From: a bacterium HR11
Lineage (GTDB): Bacteria > Acidobacteriota > HRBIN11
NCBI GenBank assembly: GCA_002898535.1
Contig: BEHN01000011.1
Span: forward strand, 1 to 64,000
Reading direction: 5' to 3'
DNA: 64,000 nucleotides
The translations under genes and the position numbers were made by a program. The notes beneath the pieces are model-generated. The model was not told the origin of the DNA. It did no database searches and saw nothing but the letters and a program-made list of their open reading frames with translations. Positions 17,449-25,482 of this stretch are shown here, in pieces; position 1 is the first letter of the stretch; each line of letters opens with the position of its first letter.

Positions 17449-18793
17449 CGCGTGAACCTGCCTCCTTCCAGGCCCGGCGGCGTAACGCTAAGGCCAGCAT
17501 GCCAAGCAAGAACAAAGCCTCCGTCGACGCAATTAAGGCGGCCAGCCCCAGGACGCCCCATTTCGGAACCACATACCACCCTCCGACGACCACGACCGTT
17601 GCATATAAGAAATAACCCTTGACCCACGTGCCGACCTTGCCCCAAGCGTAGTAGAGTGACTGCAACCAGAACACGATGACCGATACGATTTTCCCCAACA
17701 TTAGGACTTGAGTCGCTAAAATCGCAGGAGCATAAGGCCGACCAAATACGGCAGGGATAAGAATGGGAAACAGCAGGATCGAAGCACCCAGAAAGAGGCC
17801 CAGAGGTAAGCCACCTCGCACGGTCCAGCGTGGGATCGACGCCAGCGCCTTCTCTTGGCCTCCAGAGGCGAAACGAGCGGAAAGGGCAGGGTAGACGACG
17901 TACCCAAGGGAAGAGTTTATGTAAGAACCGACAGTGACGATGCTCAGCGCCAGCCGGTAAAATCCTACTTCCTCAGCCCCCCGAAAGCGCCCCAAGAGCA
18001 TTAAAGGCACCTGTCCCACCAACCCACTTAAGGTCACAAGCAGGTAATTCCAGCCAAAGAATTGCCCGATTTCTCGCTGTATATCCGCCACAGGTTTTAA
18101 CGAGACGCCCAACCAGCGGCCTACACCGTCCTTTTCCATGACTTGAACGGCCGCTACCATCATCCCAACTCCCACGACCGCCTGCGCGACCGCCATCCCG
18201 AGCACCGCACCGGCAACACCCCGACCCGCAAGGATCAATCCTATGATTAAGAGCAACTTGACGAAAGGGCTCAATACCTCAAACACTGCCAGTATACGAA
18301 AGCGCTCCCATGAGGAGAGGACGGCCCAACTGCTGCCCGCCAGAGCAACTAAAGGGAATGACCCAGCGTAAACGACCATCAGCCTGGCCAGATCGGACCG
18401 GCCGTAGAAGTGCCCAGCAACCCACCAGGCGCTTGCGCTGACCAAAAGGAAAGCCAGCAAGGAAACCAGAACGTCTATCCCATAGCCGAGTTTCACGACG
18501 GCTCGGAGTTTATCCCGCTCACCGGTCGCCCGGAATCCGGCCACATAACGCGTGATGACGGAAACAGACTTCACCCCGACGAAGGACCCGAGTAGCGTAG
18601 GATAGGCCACGGTCAAAGCGACAAGGCCATAGTCCGCTGGCCCCAGCAGACGGGCCATAACGACATTGGTGAGGAAGTTCAGCGCCGCCGCCGTGTATTG
18701 CCCAGCGGCCAGATAACCGGCACCAAGGGCTAAACGGTGGCGCAGAATTGCCCGGGCTTCCGCTGTGAATCGCTCGGCAAGTTCCGCAATCAT
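17441..18793 (-). CDS. wzx: Lipid-linked repeat-unit flippase, Wzx/MOP superfamily
   Basis: I place the start at ATG 18793 (MIAELAERFTAEARAIL), which overlaps the upstream GT4 stop in an ATGA junction; the frame open back to 19111 has no support. The 450-residue product has about twelve to fourteen hydrophobic helices. The N-terminal pattern QYTAAALNFLTNVVMARLLGPADYGLVAL is the standard opening of polysaccharide flippases of the MOP superfamily, and the C-terminal half fits Polysacc_synt_C. It should move undecaprenyl-linked repeat units across the inner membrane for Wzy. Confidence 0.9.
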   Translation of the reverse strand: MIAELAERFTAEARAILRHRLALGAGYLAAGQYTAAALNFLTNVVMARLLGPADYGLVALTVAYPTLLGSFVGVKSVSVITRYVAGFRATGERDKLRAVVKLGYGIDVLVSLLAFLLVSASAWWVAGHFYGRSDLARLMVVYAGSFPLVALAGSSWAVLSSWERFRILAVFEVLSPFVKLLLIIGLILAGRGVAGAVLGMAVAQAVVGVGMMVAAVQVMEKDGVGRWLGVSLKPVADIQREIGQFFGWNYLLVTLSGLVGQVPLMLLGRFRGAEEVGFYRLALSIVTVGSYINSSLGYVVYPALSARFASGGQEKALASIPRWTVRGGLPLGLFLGASILLFPILIPAVFGRPYAPAILATQVLMLGKIVSVIVFWLQSLYYAWGKVGTWVKGYFLYATVVVVGGWYVVPKWGVLGLAALIASTEALFLLGMLALALRRRAWKEAGSRDA

Positions 18794-19965
18794 TGGCCTT
18801 GAACCCAGGAGAGAATCGCCCGACGAACTCGTTCCAGCGCCTCGTCCCTCGTGCTGAGGTATGACCAAGCCACCTGACGGTTCGCCTGCCCCATTTGCCA
18901 AGCCCAACCCGGATTCGTCAGGACCGTAACAATCGCATCTGCAAGCCTTTCGGCATCCCCCGGCGGAACCAAAAGACCGTTGTGTCCGTGTTGAATGATG
19001 TCTCGTATGCCGCCCAGGTCCGAACCGATCACGGGCCGCCCCATTAGGCCTGCCTCTACGAGCACCATGCCCAACCCTTCTTCCCAAATAGAGGGCAGAA
19101 CCAAAACCCAACTTTCCGCATAGGCACGCTGAAGTCTCTCAGGCTTGAGCCACCCAAGAAAGGAAACACGACTGCATAAGCCTAATTGCTTGACCTTCGC
19201 CTCCAGAACGGGACGGTAGGGTCCATCCCCGGCCACCATAAGCCGGGCCTGTGGAAGCCTCTTGACCGCTATAGCCATGGCGTCCAGAAGTATGTGTACA
19301 CCCTTCTCCTTTTCCAACCGACCGGCAAAAAGCACGGCGGGTTCAGGCGGAAGAGGCGTTACATGAGCCCGGTCCGCCCATCGCACAGGGAACGGCAAAG
19401 GGATGATCTTTGAAAGGTCTGCTCCTCTTTTCAGAGCCAGCTCTTTTGTGAACTTGCCCATAGGCAGAACTAAATCGGCCCTCTTCAGCACAAAGGACTC
19501 TACAAATTCCAGCATCTTTCCGCGCCAACGGCGCTGGTGCACGAGTAAAGGCTTGCTGGAAGTATTGCCCTGAACCCTGACGACCAAACGCATTTTCTTT
19601 GGATAGATCGCACGGGCTAGCGCAAGCCCGAGGCCCGATTCCGGAGTTGCCGCAATTCCGATGACCAGACCATTGTGTGCAACCCTCAAGCCCTCGGTGA
19701 AATGGGCACGATATGCCATCACCGCATCCAGCAGGAGGTTTTCCGTTGCCTTTGCGCCGGCCCGAGCGCAGATACGACCGTTGCAACGGGTCCCGGACCA
19801 TCCCTGTCCCACCCCGCACATCATCACCGGGTACTCATCCGTAAGCAACCACGGGAAGTCCCGTTCAAACTTTCGTCGCACAAAGTCCCAATCTTCGGGC
19901 CTGGAAATATCCCGAGTATACGGGAAGCTGGCGACCAGAAAGACAGGCTTGGCCATGTTAGCCAT
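18790..19965 (-). CDS. GT4-family glycosyltransferase
   Basis: I place the start at ATG 19965 ([19 protein letters not shown]), seven bases after AAAGGAC; it overlaps the upstream gene's stop by eight bases. The 391-residue protein has an N-terminal half rich in charged and aromatic residues (SRPEDWDFVRRKFERDFPWLL), a donor domain VLFAGRLEKEKGVHILLDAM and the pattern IWEEGLGMVLVEAGLMGRPVIGSDLGG with the E-x7-E spacing. It belongs to the repeat-unit assembly enzymes and directly precedes wzx in the transcript. Confidence 0.84.
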   Translation of the reverse strand: MANMAKPVFLVASFPYTRDISRPEDWDFVRRKFERDFPWLLTDEYPVMMCGVGQGWSGTRCNGRICARAGAKATENLLLDAVMAYRAHFTEGLRVAHNGLVIGIAATPESGLGLALARAIYPKKMRLVVRVQGNTSSKPLLVHQRRWRGKMLEFVESFVLKRADLVLPMGKFTKELALKRGADLSKIIPLPFPVRWADRAHVTPLPPEPAVLFAGRLEKEKGVHILLDAMAIAVKRLPQARLMVAGDGPYRPVLEAKVKQLGLCSRVSFLGWLKPERLQRAYAESWVLVLPSIWEEGLGMVLVEAGLMGRPVIGSDLGGIRDIIQHGHNGLLVPPGDAERLADAIVTVLTNPGWAWQMGQANRQVAWSYLSTRDEALERVRRAILSWVQGQ

Positions 19966-21103
19966 CGGTCGTCCTTTTTTCTGCACAGCCTAATAGGATG
20001 GTTTCTGTGCCTTGAACCATATGCTGCAGACTGAGGTTCTGGGACACCCAGTTCTTTGCCGCCTCTCCCATGTTCCTGCACAAACCTAAATCTGTCACGA
20101 GCCGGCGTAACAGCTGAGCATCAATTCCTCTCTCTTTGTTCACCAATACCCCCGTCTCCCCATCGCGCACTACTTCCGGCGTCCCGCCCACCGCGGTGGC
20201 CACCACGGGCAAGCCCAAGGCCATGGCTTCCAGCACCACGTGGGGCAGGCCCTCGTGGGTGGAGTTGAGGACGAAGAGGTCGCAAGCGGCCATAAGGCCC
20301 AAAGTCTCCTCTCGACTCCGCCGGCCCGCGAAGTAGACCCGGTCCGATACGCCCAGGGACCCGGCCAAACGCTCCAGGCGGGGGCGCTCCGGCCCGTCCC
20401 CCACGACCACCAGTCCCAGGTCGGGTACTTTTGCCACCGCCTCCAGCAGTTGGTCTATCCGTTTCAAGGGAATCAGCCGGCCCACGGTCACCGCCTTCAC
20501 CGGCGTGGAAAGGGGCACGACCAAGGGCTGGACGCCGTCCAAGGGCTCCAGGGTGTTGTAGACCACGACGACCCGCTCTTCAGGCACCCCCCAGCGGACT
20601 ACCCACCCCGCCAGGTACCGGCTGGGCACGATCACCCTGTGGGCCCGCCTCGTCCACCAGGACCGCAGGGCCTTCAAAAGCTCGATTTTCCACCCGTAGC
20701 GCTTCTGCTGAAAGGTCTCGAAGTCGTCCCCCGTCCAGCCCAGGGTGGTGGCCCGCTCCCACGCCAGGTCCCCCACCACCTTCATCACCAGGGGCTTGCG
20801 CATGAGAAAGTTGGCCAGAACGCTCTCCAGGGCCAGCCCGTTTACGAAGAGCACGTCTGCCCGTCGACCGAGTCGGAGAATCGTGACCACCGTGAGGGCC
20901 CACCGCCAGGGCTTCGGAAGCCTGCGGGGGAGGCGCACGACCTCGAACGGATAGCTGTCGTCATCGTGATCCACCTGGTCGCTCAGGGTCAGGACCGTGA
21001 TCGCGTGGCCCCTCGCTGCCAGGGCCCTGGCGATCTGAGGAACATACGTAGCGGGGCCACCGATGTCCGGGGGGAAGATGCCCGTGACGACCAGGATTTT
21101 CAT
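19958..21103 (-). CDS. GT4-family glycosyltransferase
   Basis: The 381-residue protein starts [21 protein letters not shown], a textbook GT4 N-terminus, and has a donor domain [20 protein letters not shown] followed by [27 protein letters not shown] with an intact E-x7-E. The start at 21103 overlaps the upstream stop at 21100 by four bases, so translation is probably coupled. Cytoplasmic sugar transfer onto the lipid-linked intermediate is expected. Confidence 0.86.
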   Translation of the reverse strand: MKILVVTGIFPPDIGGPATYVPQIARALAARGHAITVLTLSDQVDHDDDSYPFEVVRLPRRLPKPWRWALTVVTILRLGRRADVLFVNGLALESVLANFLMRKPLVMKVVGDLAWERATTLGWTGDDFETFQQKRYGWKIELLKALRSWWTRRAHRVIVPSRYLAGWVVRWGVPEERVVVVYNTLEPLDGVQPLVVPLSTPVKAVTVGRLIPLKRIDQLLEAVAKVPDLGLVVVGDGPERPRLERLAGSLGVSDRVYFAGRRSREETLGLMAACDLFVLNSTHEGLPHVVLEAMALGLPVVATAVGGTPEVVRDGETGVLVNKERGIDAQLLRRLVTDLGLCRNMGEAAKNWVSQNLSLQHMVQGTETILLGCAEKRTTDG

Positions 21104-22281
21104 CTTCCGCCCTGCCGCGCTGTTGCGATGGCGTCAAGGTACGCAGGGGCGATCTCCGACAGCGGAAAGAAGCCGACTCGTTGGGTATAGAGCCAGACGT
21201 AGCCGTCGCTGACTTCCAGCGCGGAAGCCACTGCCTGCCGGAACTCGTCCGGGGTGAAGAAGTCCGGCCTATTGCCGTAGTCCAGCCAGAGCCCGAACCC
21301 CGCCTTCACCTTCTTGCGGTACTCCTCGGGCACCGCGCTCAGGGTCACGGCCTCGTCATGGATCTCGCGATAGGCTTTGATGAACTGACCCCGCCGTTTG
21401 AAGGGATAGGCGAATTCGTAGCCGTCGACCAAGGTAGCCCCAGCCGGCATCGCCTCCAGGAGGCCGTCGTAGAAGGCGGGGAGAAGGCCGTAGTTAGCCT
21501 CCTCAATGCTTCGACCCCGGTGGACCTCGCGCAGGGGCAGGGTGTAGCCGAAGAGGGAGAGGAGCACGGCCCGGGGGAGGTGGGCCGCGATCGCGGTCAT
21601 CACCTGTCGGCCCCGCATGCGAGCCGCGTCCCGGTACGCCGCGAAGGGCTTATCAACCTTCTGCCGCTGGCTCGGGTAACTGAACAGGGCATAGTTGTAA
21701 TGCTCGGGGTCGAGGATGAGTCCCCGAAGCCCAGCCTCCCTGGCGATCCGGGCCACGACGCCAAAGTTGTTGACGATCGTCCGCCAGCGCTCGTCGTCGA
21801 ACCAGGTAAGGCCCTCGGCGGATACTGAGGAAGAGAGGGCCACGGGGAGGAAGTTTTCCGTGAACCGCCGCCATCGGGCGGTCCTGAGGTCCTCGATGGC
21901 CTCCCGGAACTCTTCTATCTGGAAGGCCCTTGGCCCCATCACCTGCCACCCGAGCTGGTTGCCCGTACCACCGGTCTCCAACTTAGAGCGATCGATCGCG
22001 ACCACGATGCCCGTCCCATCGAAGGGCATCTCCTCCATCTCACGCCAGTGGTCTCGGACGTACTGGGTGTCGCGGACGCCCCAGCCATAGTAAATGAGCC
22101 TCTTGACTCCTGCCTCCGAGGCCCCGCCCGGAGCAAGCGTGGGCCCACCGGCAACCAGGAGGACGAAAACGCATGAAGTCCATAGTTGAGGTCTCCGAGG
22201 GAAAGTCACGCGCGGCTCAGGAGCGGAGGAATGAGGCCCGACCGGGCACTCTTCTTGCGCTGGGCTAATCCCTGCACTCAT
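21100..22281 (-). CDS. Secreted protein of unknown function in the exopolysaccharide locus
   Basis: The frame is open back to 22404, but its first 27 codons are a remnant of gmd, so the true start is probably ATG 22281 or GTG 22209; neither has a strong ribosome binding site. A signal-like segment ([21 protein letters not shown]) is followed by a mature domain of about 330 residues. It contains [34 protein letters not shown] and [11 protein letters not shown], with regularly spaced Asp/Glu-rich strand ends that would fit a TIM-barrel glycoside-hydrolase-like fold. I do not recognise a named family. Secreted polysaccharide-cleaving enzymes are common in such loci, which is the only hint of function. 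Confidence 0.6.
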   Translation of the reverse strand: MSAGISPAQEECPVGPHSSAPEPRVTFPRRPQLWTSCVFVLLVAGGPTLAPGGASEAGVKRLIYYGWGVRDTQYVRDHWREMEEMPFDGTGIVVAIDRSKLETGGTGNQLGWQVMGPRAFQIEEFREAIEDLRTARWRRFTENFLPVALSSSVSAEGLTWFDDERWRTIVNNFGVVARIAREAGLRGLILDPEHYNYALFSYPSQRQKVDKPFAAYRDAARMRGRQVMTAIAAHLPRAVLLSLFGYTLPLREVHRGRSIEEANYGLLPAFYDGLLEAMPAGATLVDGYEFAYPFKRRGQFIKAYREIHDEAVTLSAVPEEYRKKVKAGFGLWLDYGNRPDFFTPDEFRQAVASALEVSDGYVWLYTQRVGFFPLSEIAPAYLDAIATARQGGR

Positions 22282-22326
22282 ACGCGATGATCTACCCCAG
22301 GATTTCAGCCAGGTCCTGCTCTCGCT

Positions 22327-22452
22327 CCGCCGAATCGCCTCCAAGAGGTGCATGACCCCCAGGCCGGTGATGTCGTCGGTGTCCTCAGGCATCTCGAAGC
22401 TCACCTTGACGTGACTCTGGGTGCCCAGGTGGTAGGTCTCGTCGGGCCGGAG
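22327..22452 (-). pseudogene. gmd: Remnant of GDP-mannose 4,6-dehydratase
   Basis: About 42 codons read [20 protein letters not shown] and then [20 protein letters not shown], matching the well-known Gmd segment PDEIYNLAAQSHV..SFEQPEYTADVxxLGxxxLLEAIR. The catalytic Tyr/Lys region and the N-terminal GxxGxxG region are absent on either side, so only an internal piece survives. It is fused in frame to the downstream secreted-protein ORF. This implies the locus once made a GDP-6-deoxy-sugar and lost the gene by deletion. Confidence 0.75.
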
Positions 22453-22500
22453 GTTGTAGACGAAAAACCACCCTGGCCGGTGATGACGGAAGGCGGTTCG

Positions 22501-23514
22501 TCATTCGGTGGTAGCGACGTGTCGGGCCCAGGCGCGGTTTTCCCGGTACCAGGCCACGAGGCGGGCCAGGCCTTCTTCCAGGGGTGTCTGGGGGGACCAG
22601 CCGAGGAGCCTCCGGGCCTTCGTGATGTCCGCCCACGTGGCCGGGACGTCGGCCCGATGACGGGGACGGTACTCGACCCGGGCCTTTTCCCCGACCAGAG
22701 ACTCCACGATGCCCAGGGCGTCCCGCAGGACCACCGGGCGGTCCGAACCCAGGTTGATGATTTCGAATTTCGGACTCGAGGGGTCGGATTCTAAGAAAGC
22801 AAGGGCGGCAAGGGTACCCCGGGCGATGTCGTCCACGTAAGTGAAGTCCCGGGCCTGGGTGCCGTCCCCGTAGATCACGACGGGCCGGTCTTCGCTGACC
22901 CACTGGACGAAGCGGAACAGGCTCATGTCGGGCCGGCCCGCCGGGCCGTAAACGGTGAAGTAGCGCAGGATGGCTATATCGAAGCCATAGAGGTGATGAT
23001 ACGTGTGACACAGGACTTCGGCCGCCTTCTTGGAAGCCGCGTAGGGCGAAAGGGGGCCGTCCGTGTCCGCGTCCTCCCGGAAGGGCAGGGGATTACGGGC
23101 CCCGTAGAGGCTGGACGTCGAGGCCAGGATGAATCGCCGGACGCCGTGCGTCCGACAGAGCTCCAAGAGGTTTAGGGTCCCGGTCACGTTCGTCTCGAAG
23201 TAGACCCACGGATTTTCGACACTCGGGCGGACGCCTGCCCGAGCGGCCAGGTTGATGACGGCGTCAAAGGGTGGGTCGGAGTTCAACGGCGAGAGGAAGA
23301 GCCGGGTGAGCGCCGCATGGTCGGTGATGTCCAGGGGATGGAACGTAAAGCCGGGTCGCTCCCTCAGCCGGGCCAGGCGCCACTGTTTGAGGCGGACGTC
23401 GTAGGCGTGGTTGAGGTTGTCGAGGCCGACGACGGCATGGCCGGCGTCGAGGAGCTGTTCACAGACCCGCCAGCCGATGAAGCCGGCGGCACCGGTCACG
23501 AGGTAACAGGCCAT
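22501..23514 (-). CDS. NAD-dependent nucleotide-sugar epimerase, UDP-glucuronate 4-epimerase-like
   Basis: The 337-residue short-chain dehydrogenase/reductase has the NAD-binding GAAGFIG (8-14), the DNLNHAYDVRLKQWRLARL stretch typical of UDP-glucuronate 4-epimerases, the serine region STSSLYG (about 132-138) and the catalytic YAASK (about 158-162). It should interconvert C4 epimers of a UDP-sugar (glucuronate/galacturonate or glucose/galactose) in the cytoplasm, supplying a donor for the GT4 enzymes. It is the first recognised gene of the leftward exopolysaccharide locus. Exact substrate is inferred only from motif resemblance. Confidence 0.85.
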   Translation of the reverse strand: MACYLVTGAAGFIGWRVCEQLLDAGHAVVGLDNLNHAYDVRLKQWRLARLRERPGFTFHPLDITDHAALTRLFLSPLNSDPPFDAVINLAARAGVRPSVENPWVYFETNVTGTLNLLELCRTHGVRRFILASTSSLYGARNPLPFREDADTDGPLSPYAASKKAAEVLCHTYHHLYGFDIAILRYFTVYGPAGRPDMSLFRFVQWVSEDRPVVIYGDGTQARDFTYVDDIARGTLAALAFLESDPSSPKFEIINLGSDRPVVLRDALGIVESLVGEKARVEYRPRHRADVPATWADITKARRLLGWSPQTPLEEGLARLVAWYRENRAWARHVATTE

Positions 23515-23591
23515 CGGAATGGGACGGCGGATAAGGCCGTGTGGGGAATTCGGGAATCCGGCAGTTCGGGAGTTCGGGGAATTCGGGCATT

Positions 23592-23670
23592 CGGGAGGTG
23601 GGTCCTTTTTATCCCCGCCCCGCTCGCCTGAGAGCGGGGTCCAAAGCCATCCGGCAATTCGGGAGTTCGG
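23592..23670. repeat. 79-bp direct repeat, copy 1, containing a family G palindrome
   Basis: Begins cgggaggtgggtccttttta, includes the family G hairpin cccgctcgcctgagagcggg and ends cgggagttcgg. It matches 24245-24323 with about four mismatches; the hicBA genes lie between. Family F units (ggaattcgggcattcgg) precede it from 23535. Confidence 0.85.
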
Positions 23671-23738
23671 AAATCGTACAGGCTCGATGAGTCGGGAAAG
23701 CTGAGCTGACCGGGGTTCTCACGGGCTGAAGGGCTATG

Positions 23739-23960
23739 TCAACCGGCTTTAAGCCAATCCTCCCGGCTGATGCCGGCCCTTTTCAAGATGCGGCGGAGGA
23801 GGTCTACACTGATTTGACTTCTATGAGGGTTCGGCAAAATGAGCCGCATATCCTGACGTACCATGAACTCGTGCCGACCCCCCGCATAAGGTCCCGTGAA
23901 CCCTAATCGCCGGAGGCGCCGGATGAGCTCCTGCCGAGAGACAGGCGTCAGGCGTGTCAT
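23739..23960 (-). CDS. hicA: HicA-type mRNA interferase toxin
   Basis: The 73-residue protein has the HicA fold pattern: N-terminal helix QELIRRLRRLGF, then the GGRHEFM segment with the expected catalytic histidine (His30), a strand MRLILPNPHR and a C-terminal helix DLLRRILKRAGISREDWLK. HicA toxins cleave mRNA when not bound by HicB. The start at 23960 shares one base with the hicB stop (TAATG), so the two are translationally coupled with antitoxin first. Confidence 0.88.
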   Translation of the reverse strand: MTRLTPVSRQELIRRLRRLGFTGPYAGGRHEFMVRQDMRLILPNPHRSQISVDLLRRILKRAGISREDWLKAG

Positions 23961-24208
23961 TACGCTGTCGCTTTTTCCGGCCCATGGAGGGTGATGCCCC
24001 CGATCGGAGGTATCGGAAATCCATTGGCGATACTAAAAAGTAGCCAATCCTCGACCGCTTGGAGTAGATTCTCCCGACATTCCTCTAATGTCTTCCCGGT
24101 TGCCCATACGCCGGGCAATTCCGGAATTTCGCCATAATAGGGTTCTTCATCCTCGATAAGTTCGTATCGTGCCCTCTTCAGGGCCTCCTGAATGTATGCC
24201 AACAGCAC
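23960..24208 (-). CDS. hicB: HicB-type antitoxin
   Basis: I choose the GTG at 24208, which follows GGAGGTCACGA, giving 82 residues (start VLLAYIQEALKRARYELIE). The body YYGEIPELPGVWATGKTLEECRENLLQAVEDWLL is the typical HicB partial-RNase-H-like domain. No DNA-binding domain is attached, so autoregulation may need another factor. A much longer open frame upstream runs through repeat DNA and is rejected. Confidence 0.85.
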   Translation of the reverse strand: MLLAYIQEALKRARYELIEDEEPYYGEIPELPGVWATGKTLEECRENLLQAVEDWLLFSIANGFPIPPIGGITLHGPEKATA

Positions 24209-24244
24209 TCGTGACCTCCAGGGGGATTCGGCAGTTCGGGAATC

Positions 24245-24323
24245 CGGGAGGTGGGTCCTTTTTATCCCCGCCCCGCTCGCCCGAGAGCGGGGTCCAGAGC
24301 CATCCGGCCATTCGGGAATTCGG
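24245..24323. repeat. 79-bp direct repeat, copy 2
   Basis: Same unit as 23592-23670, ending cgggaattcgg; followed by family I (gcagatgcaagatgcagg, about 24322-24340). It lies just upstream of hicB. Confidence 0.85.
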
Positions 24324-24435
24324 CAGATGCAAGATGCAGGGTAGAAATGGGGAGTCAGGGGATAAGTACACCTCCGGCCTGTCAGTCCCAGAAAGGGGTC
24401 CGAAAAAACCCCCAGCTTGTATTTATAGGACAAGA

Positions 24436-24664
24436 AGGGGGAGTATGTCAAGTAGGTAGGTCGGCAGATAGGCAGGTGGGCAGATGGGCAGGTGGGCAGG
24501 TCGGCAGATAGGGCCACGGGACGGGAAAAGCCGTCACCGAGGCCCCAAGCCCCTCGGGATCCCGTATCTCGCATCTCGTATCCCGTATCCTTGAAAAATC
24601 GTGCTTCCCGGGCGACGGGAAAAGTCGATCGGACACCATTCTCCCGAACCGAACGGCTCTGTTA
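24436..24664. repeat. Composite hairpin-array element E1, partial (microsatellite and right module only)
   Basis: A GGCAGGTCGGCAGAT-type microsatellite at about 24448-24512 is followed by cgtatctcgcatctcgtatc-type sequence and then the right module (cttgaaaaatcgtgcttccc to the terminal ccgaacggctctgtta, ending at 24664). The terminal TTA is shared with the left end of E2, so the two abut. I see no left module or hairpins. Confidence 0.6.
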
Positions 24665-25210
24665 TCAGAGCGGTTCGGTTGGGAGAAATGCGGCTCCCAT
24701 CAGGGGAAAACGGTGGCCCGGCGATCTCGATTGTTCAAGCTTGTTAAGGCTGACACCGCCATGACTGGCGGTGTTCGGAGGGGCTGACACCGCCATGACT
24801 GGCGGTGTTGGGAGGGGATATGACACCGCCATGACTGGCGGTGTTCGGAGGGGATGACGCCGCCATCACTGGCGGTGTTTGGAGGGGATTGACACCGCCA
24901 TGACGGGCGGTGTTCAGAGGGGATCGACCCGGCCAGGACGGGCGGTGCATGAGGAGGACACCCGCAGGACGGCGGGCTCTCTACGGAAGGCACCGGCATG
25001 ACGGCCGGTGTCCCGAGGATAGGCACCAGTCGCCCGACCTGTCGACTGCCCATCTGCCGACCTGCCGACCTGCCCATCTGCCCATCTGCCAAATGCCTAT
25101 CTGCCGACTGCCGACCTGCCCATCGGCCGAATGCTTGAAAAATCGTCTTTCCCGGAGGGTCGGAAAAGTTGAATTTATGAGGCTTTTCACGGACCGAACC
25201 GCTCTGATAA
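24662..25210 (+). mobile_element. Composite hairpin-array element E2 (MITE-like, 549 bp)
   Basis: The ends are perfect 17-bp inverted repeats: ttatcagagcggttcgg at 24662-24678 and its complement at 25194-25210. Inside are a left module ending ttcaagcttgttaagg (to about 24749), then five hairpins of one type (acaccgcc, 6-nt loop, ggcggtgt; period about 33-36 nt), then three divergent hairpins (ccggcc, cccgc and ccggc types), the line agtcgcccgacc, a CCTGCCCATCTG-type microsatellite (about 25036-25130) and a right module starting gcttgaaaaatcgtctttcc. No open reading frame of substance is present, so if mobile it depends on a transposase elsewhere. Confidence 0.7.
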
Positions 25211-25482
25211 GTGAGGGATGGCCCCCCATAGGCGATAGACGCCAGCATGACGGCTGGCGTTGGGATCGATGGACAGAGGGGGTCAGGGGCAGGCCCGGTG
25301 CTTGCTCATCCGGGGGCAACCCGGGGGTTGTCCTTACTTGCATCCAGCATCCTGCGTTTTGTATCCTGCATGCCCGATGGGCGGGTTTGGAGACGCCCGC
25401 ATCACGGCGGGCGCTCGGGGTATTCTTTGGACGCCGCCATGACGGGCGGCGTTCCGAGAGATGCGACTACGAGCCATGACCC
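25211..25482. repeat. Isolated hairpin units and family A/I repeats upstream of the wzy-TPR gene
   Basis: Three hairpins of the same design as in the array elements: gacgccagc-atgacg-gctggcgt (about 25234), acgcccgc-atcacg-gcgggcg (about 25398) and gacgccgcc-atgacg-ggcggcgt (about 25430). A family I tract (catccagcatcctgcg, about 25340-25372) lies between, and family A (gagccatgacccatgagc) starts at about 25470. No gene is visible here. Confidence 0.65.

Noticed and set aside
23592-24323. Integron attC sites around hicBA
   Set aside because: The flanking repeats are long direct repeats with a family G palindrome, without the attC core sites, and no integrase is in the window.
24750-25040. 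CRISPR array (repeats with about 33-36-nt period)
   Set aside because: The repeated unit is a whole hairpin with only a short, similar linker and no unique spacers of 25-45 nt, and no cas genes are present.
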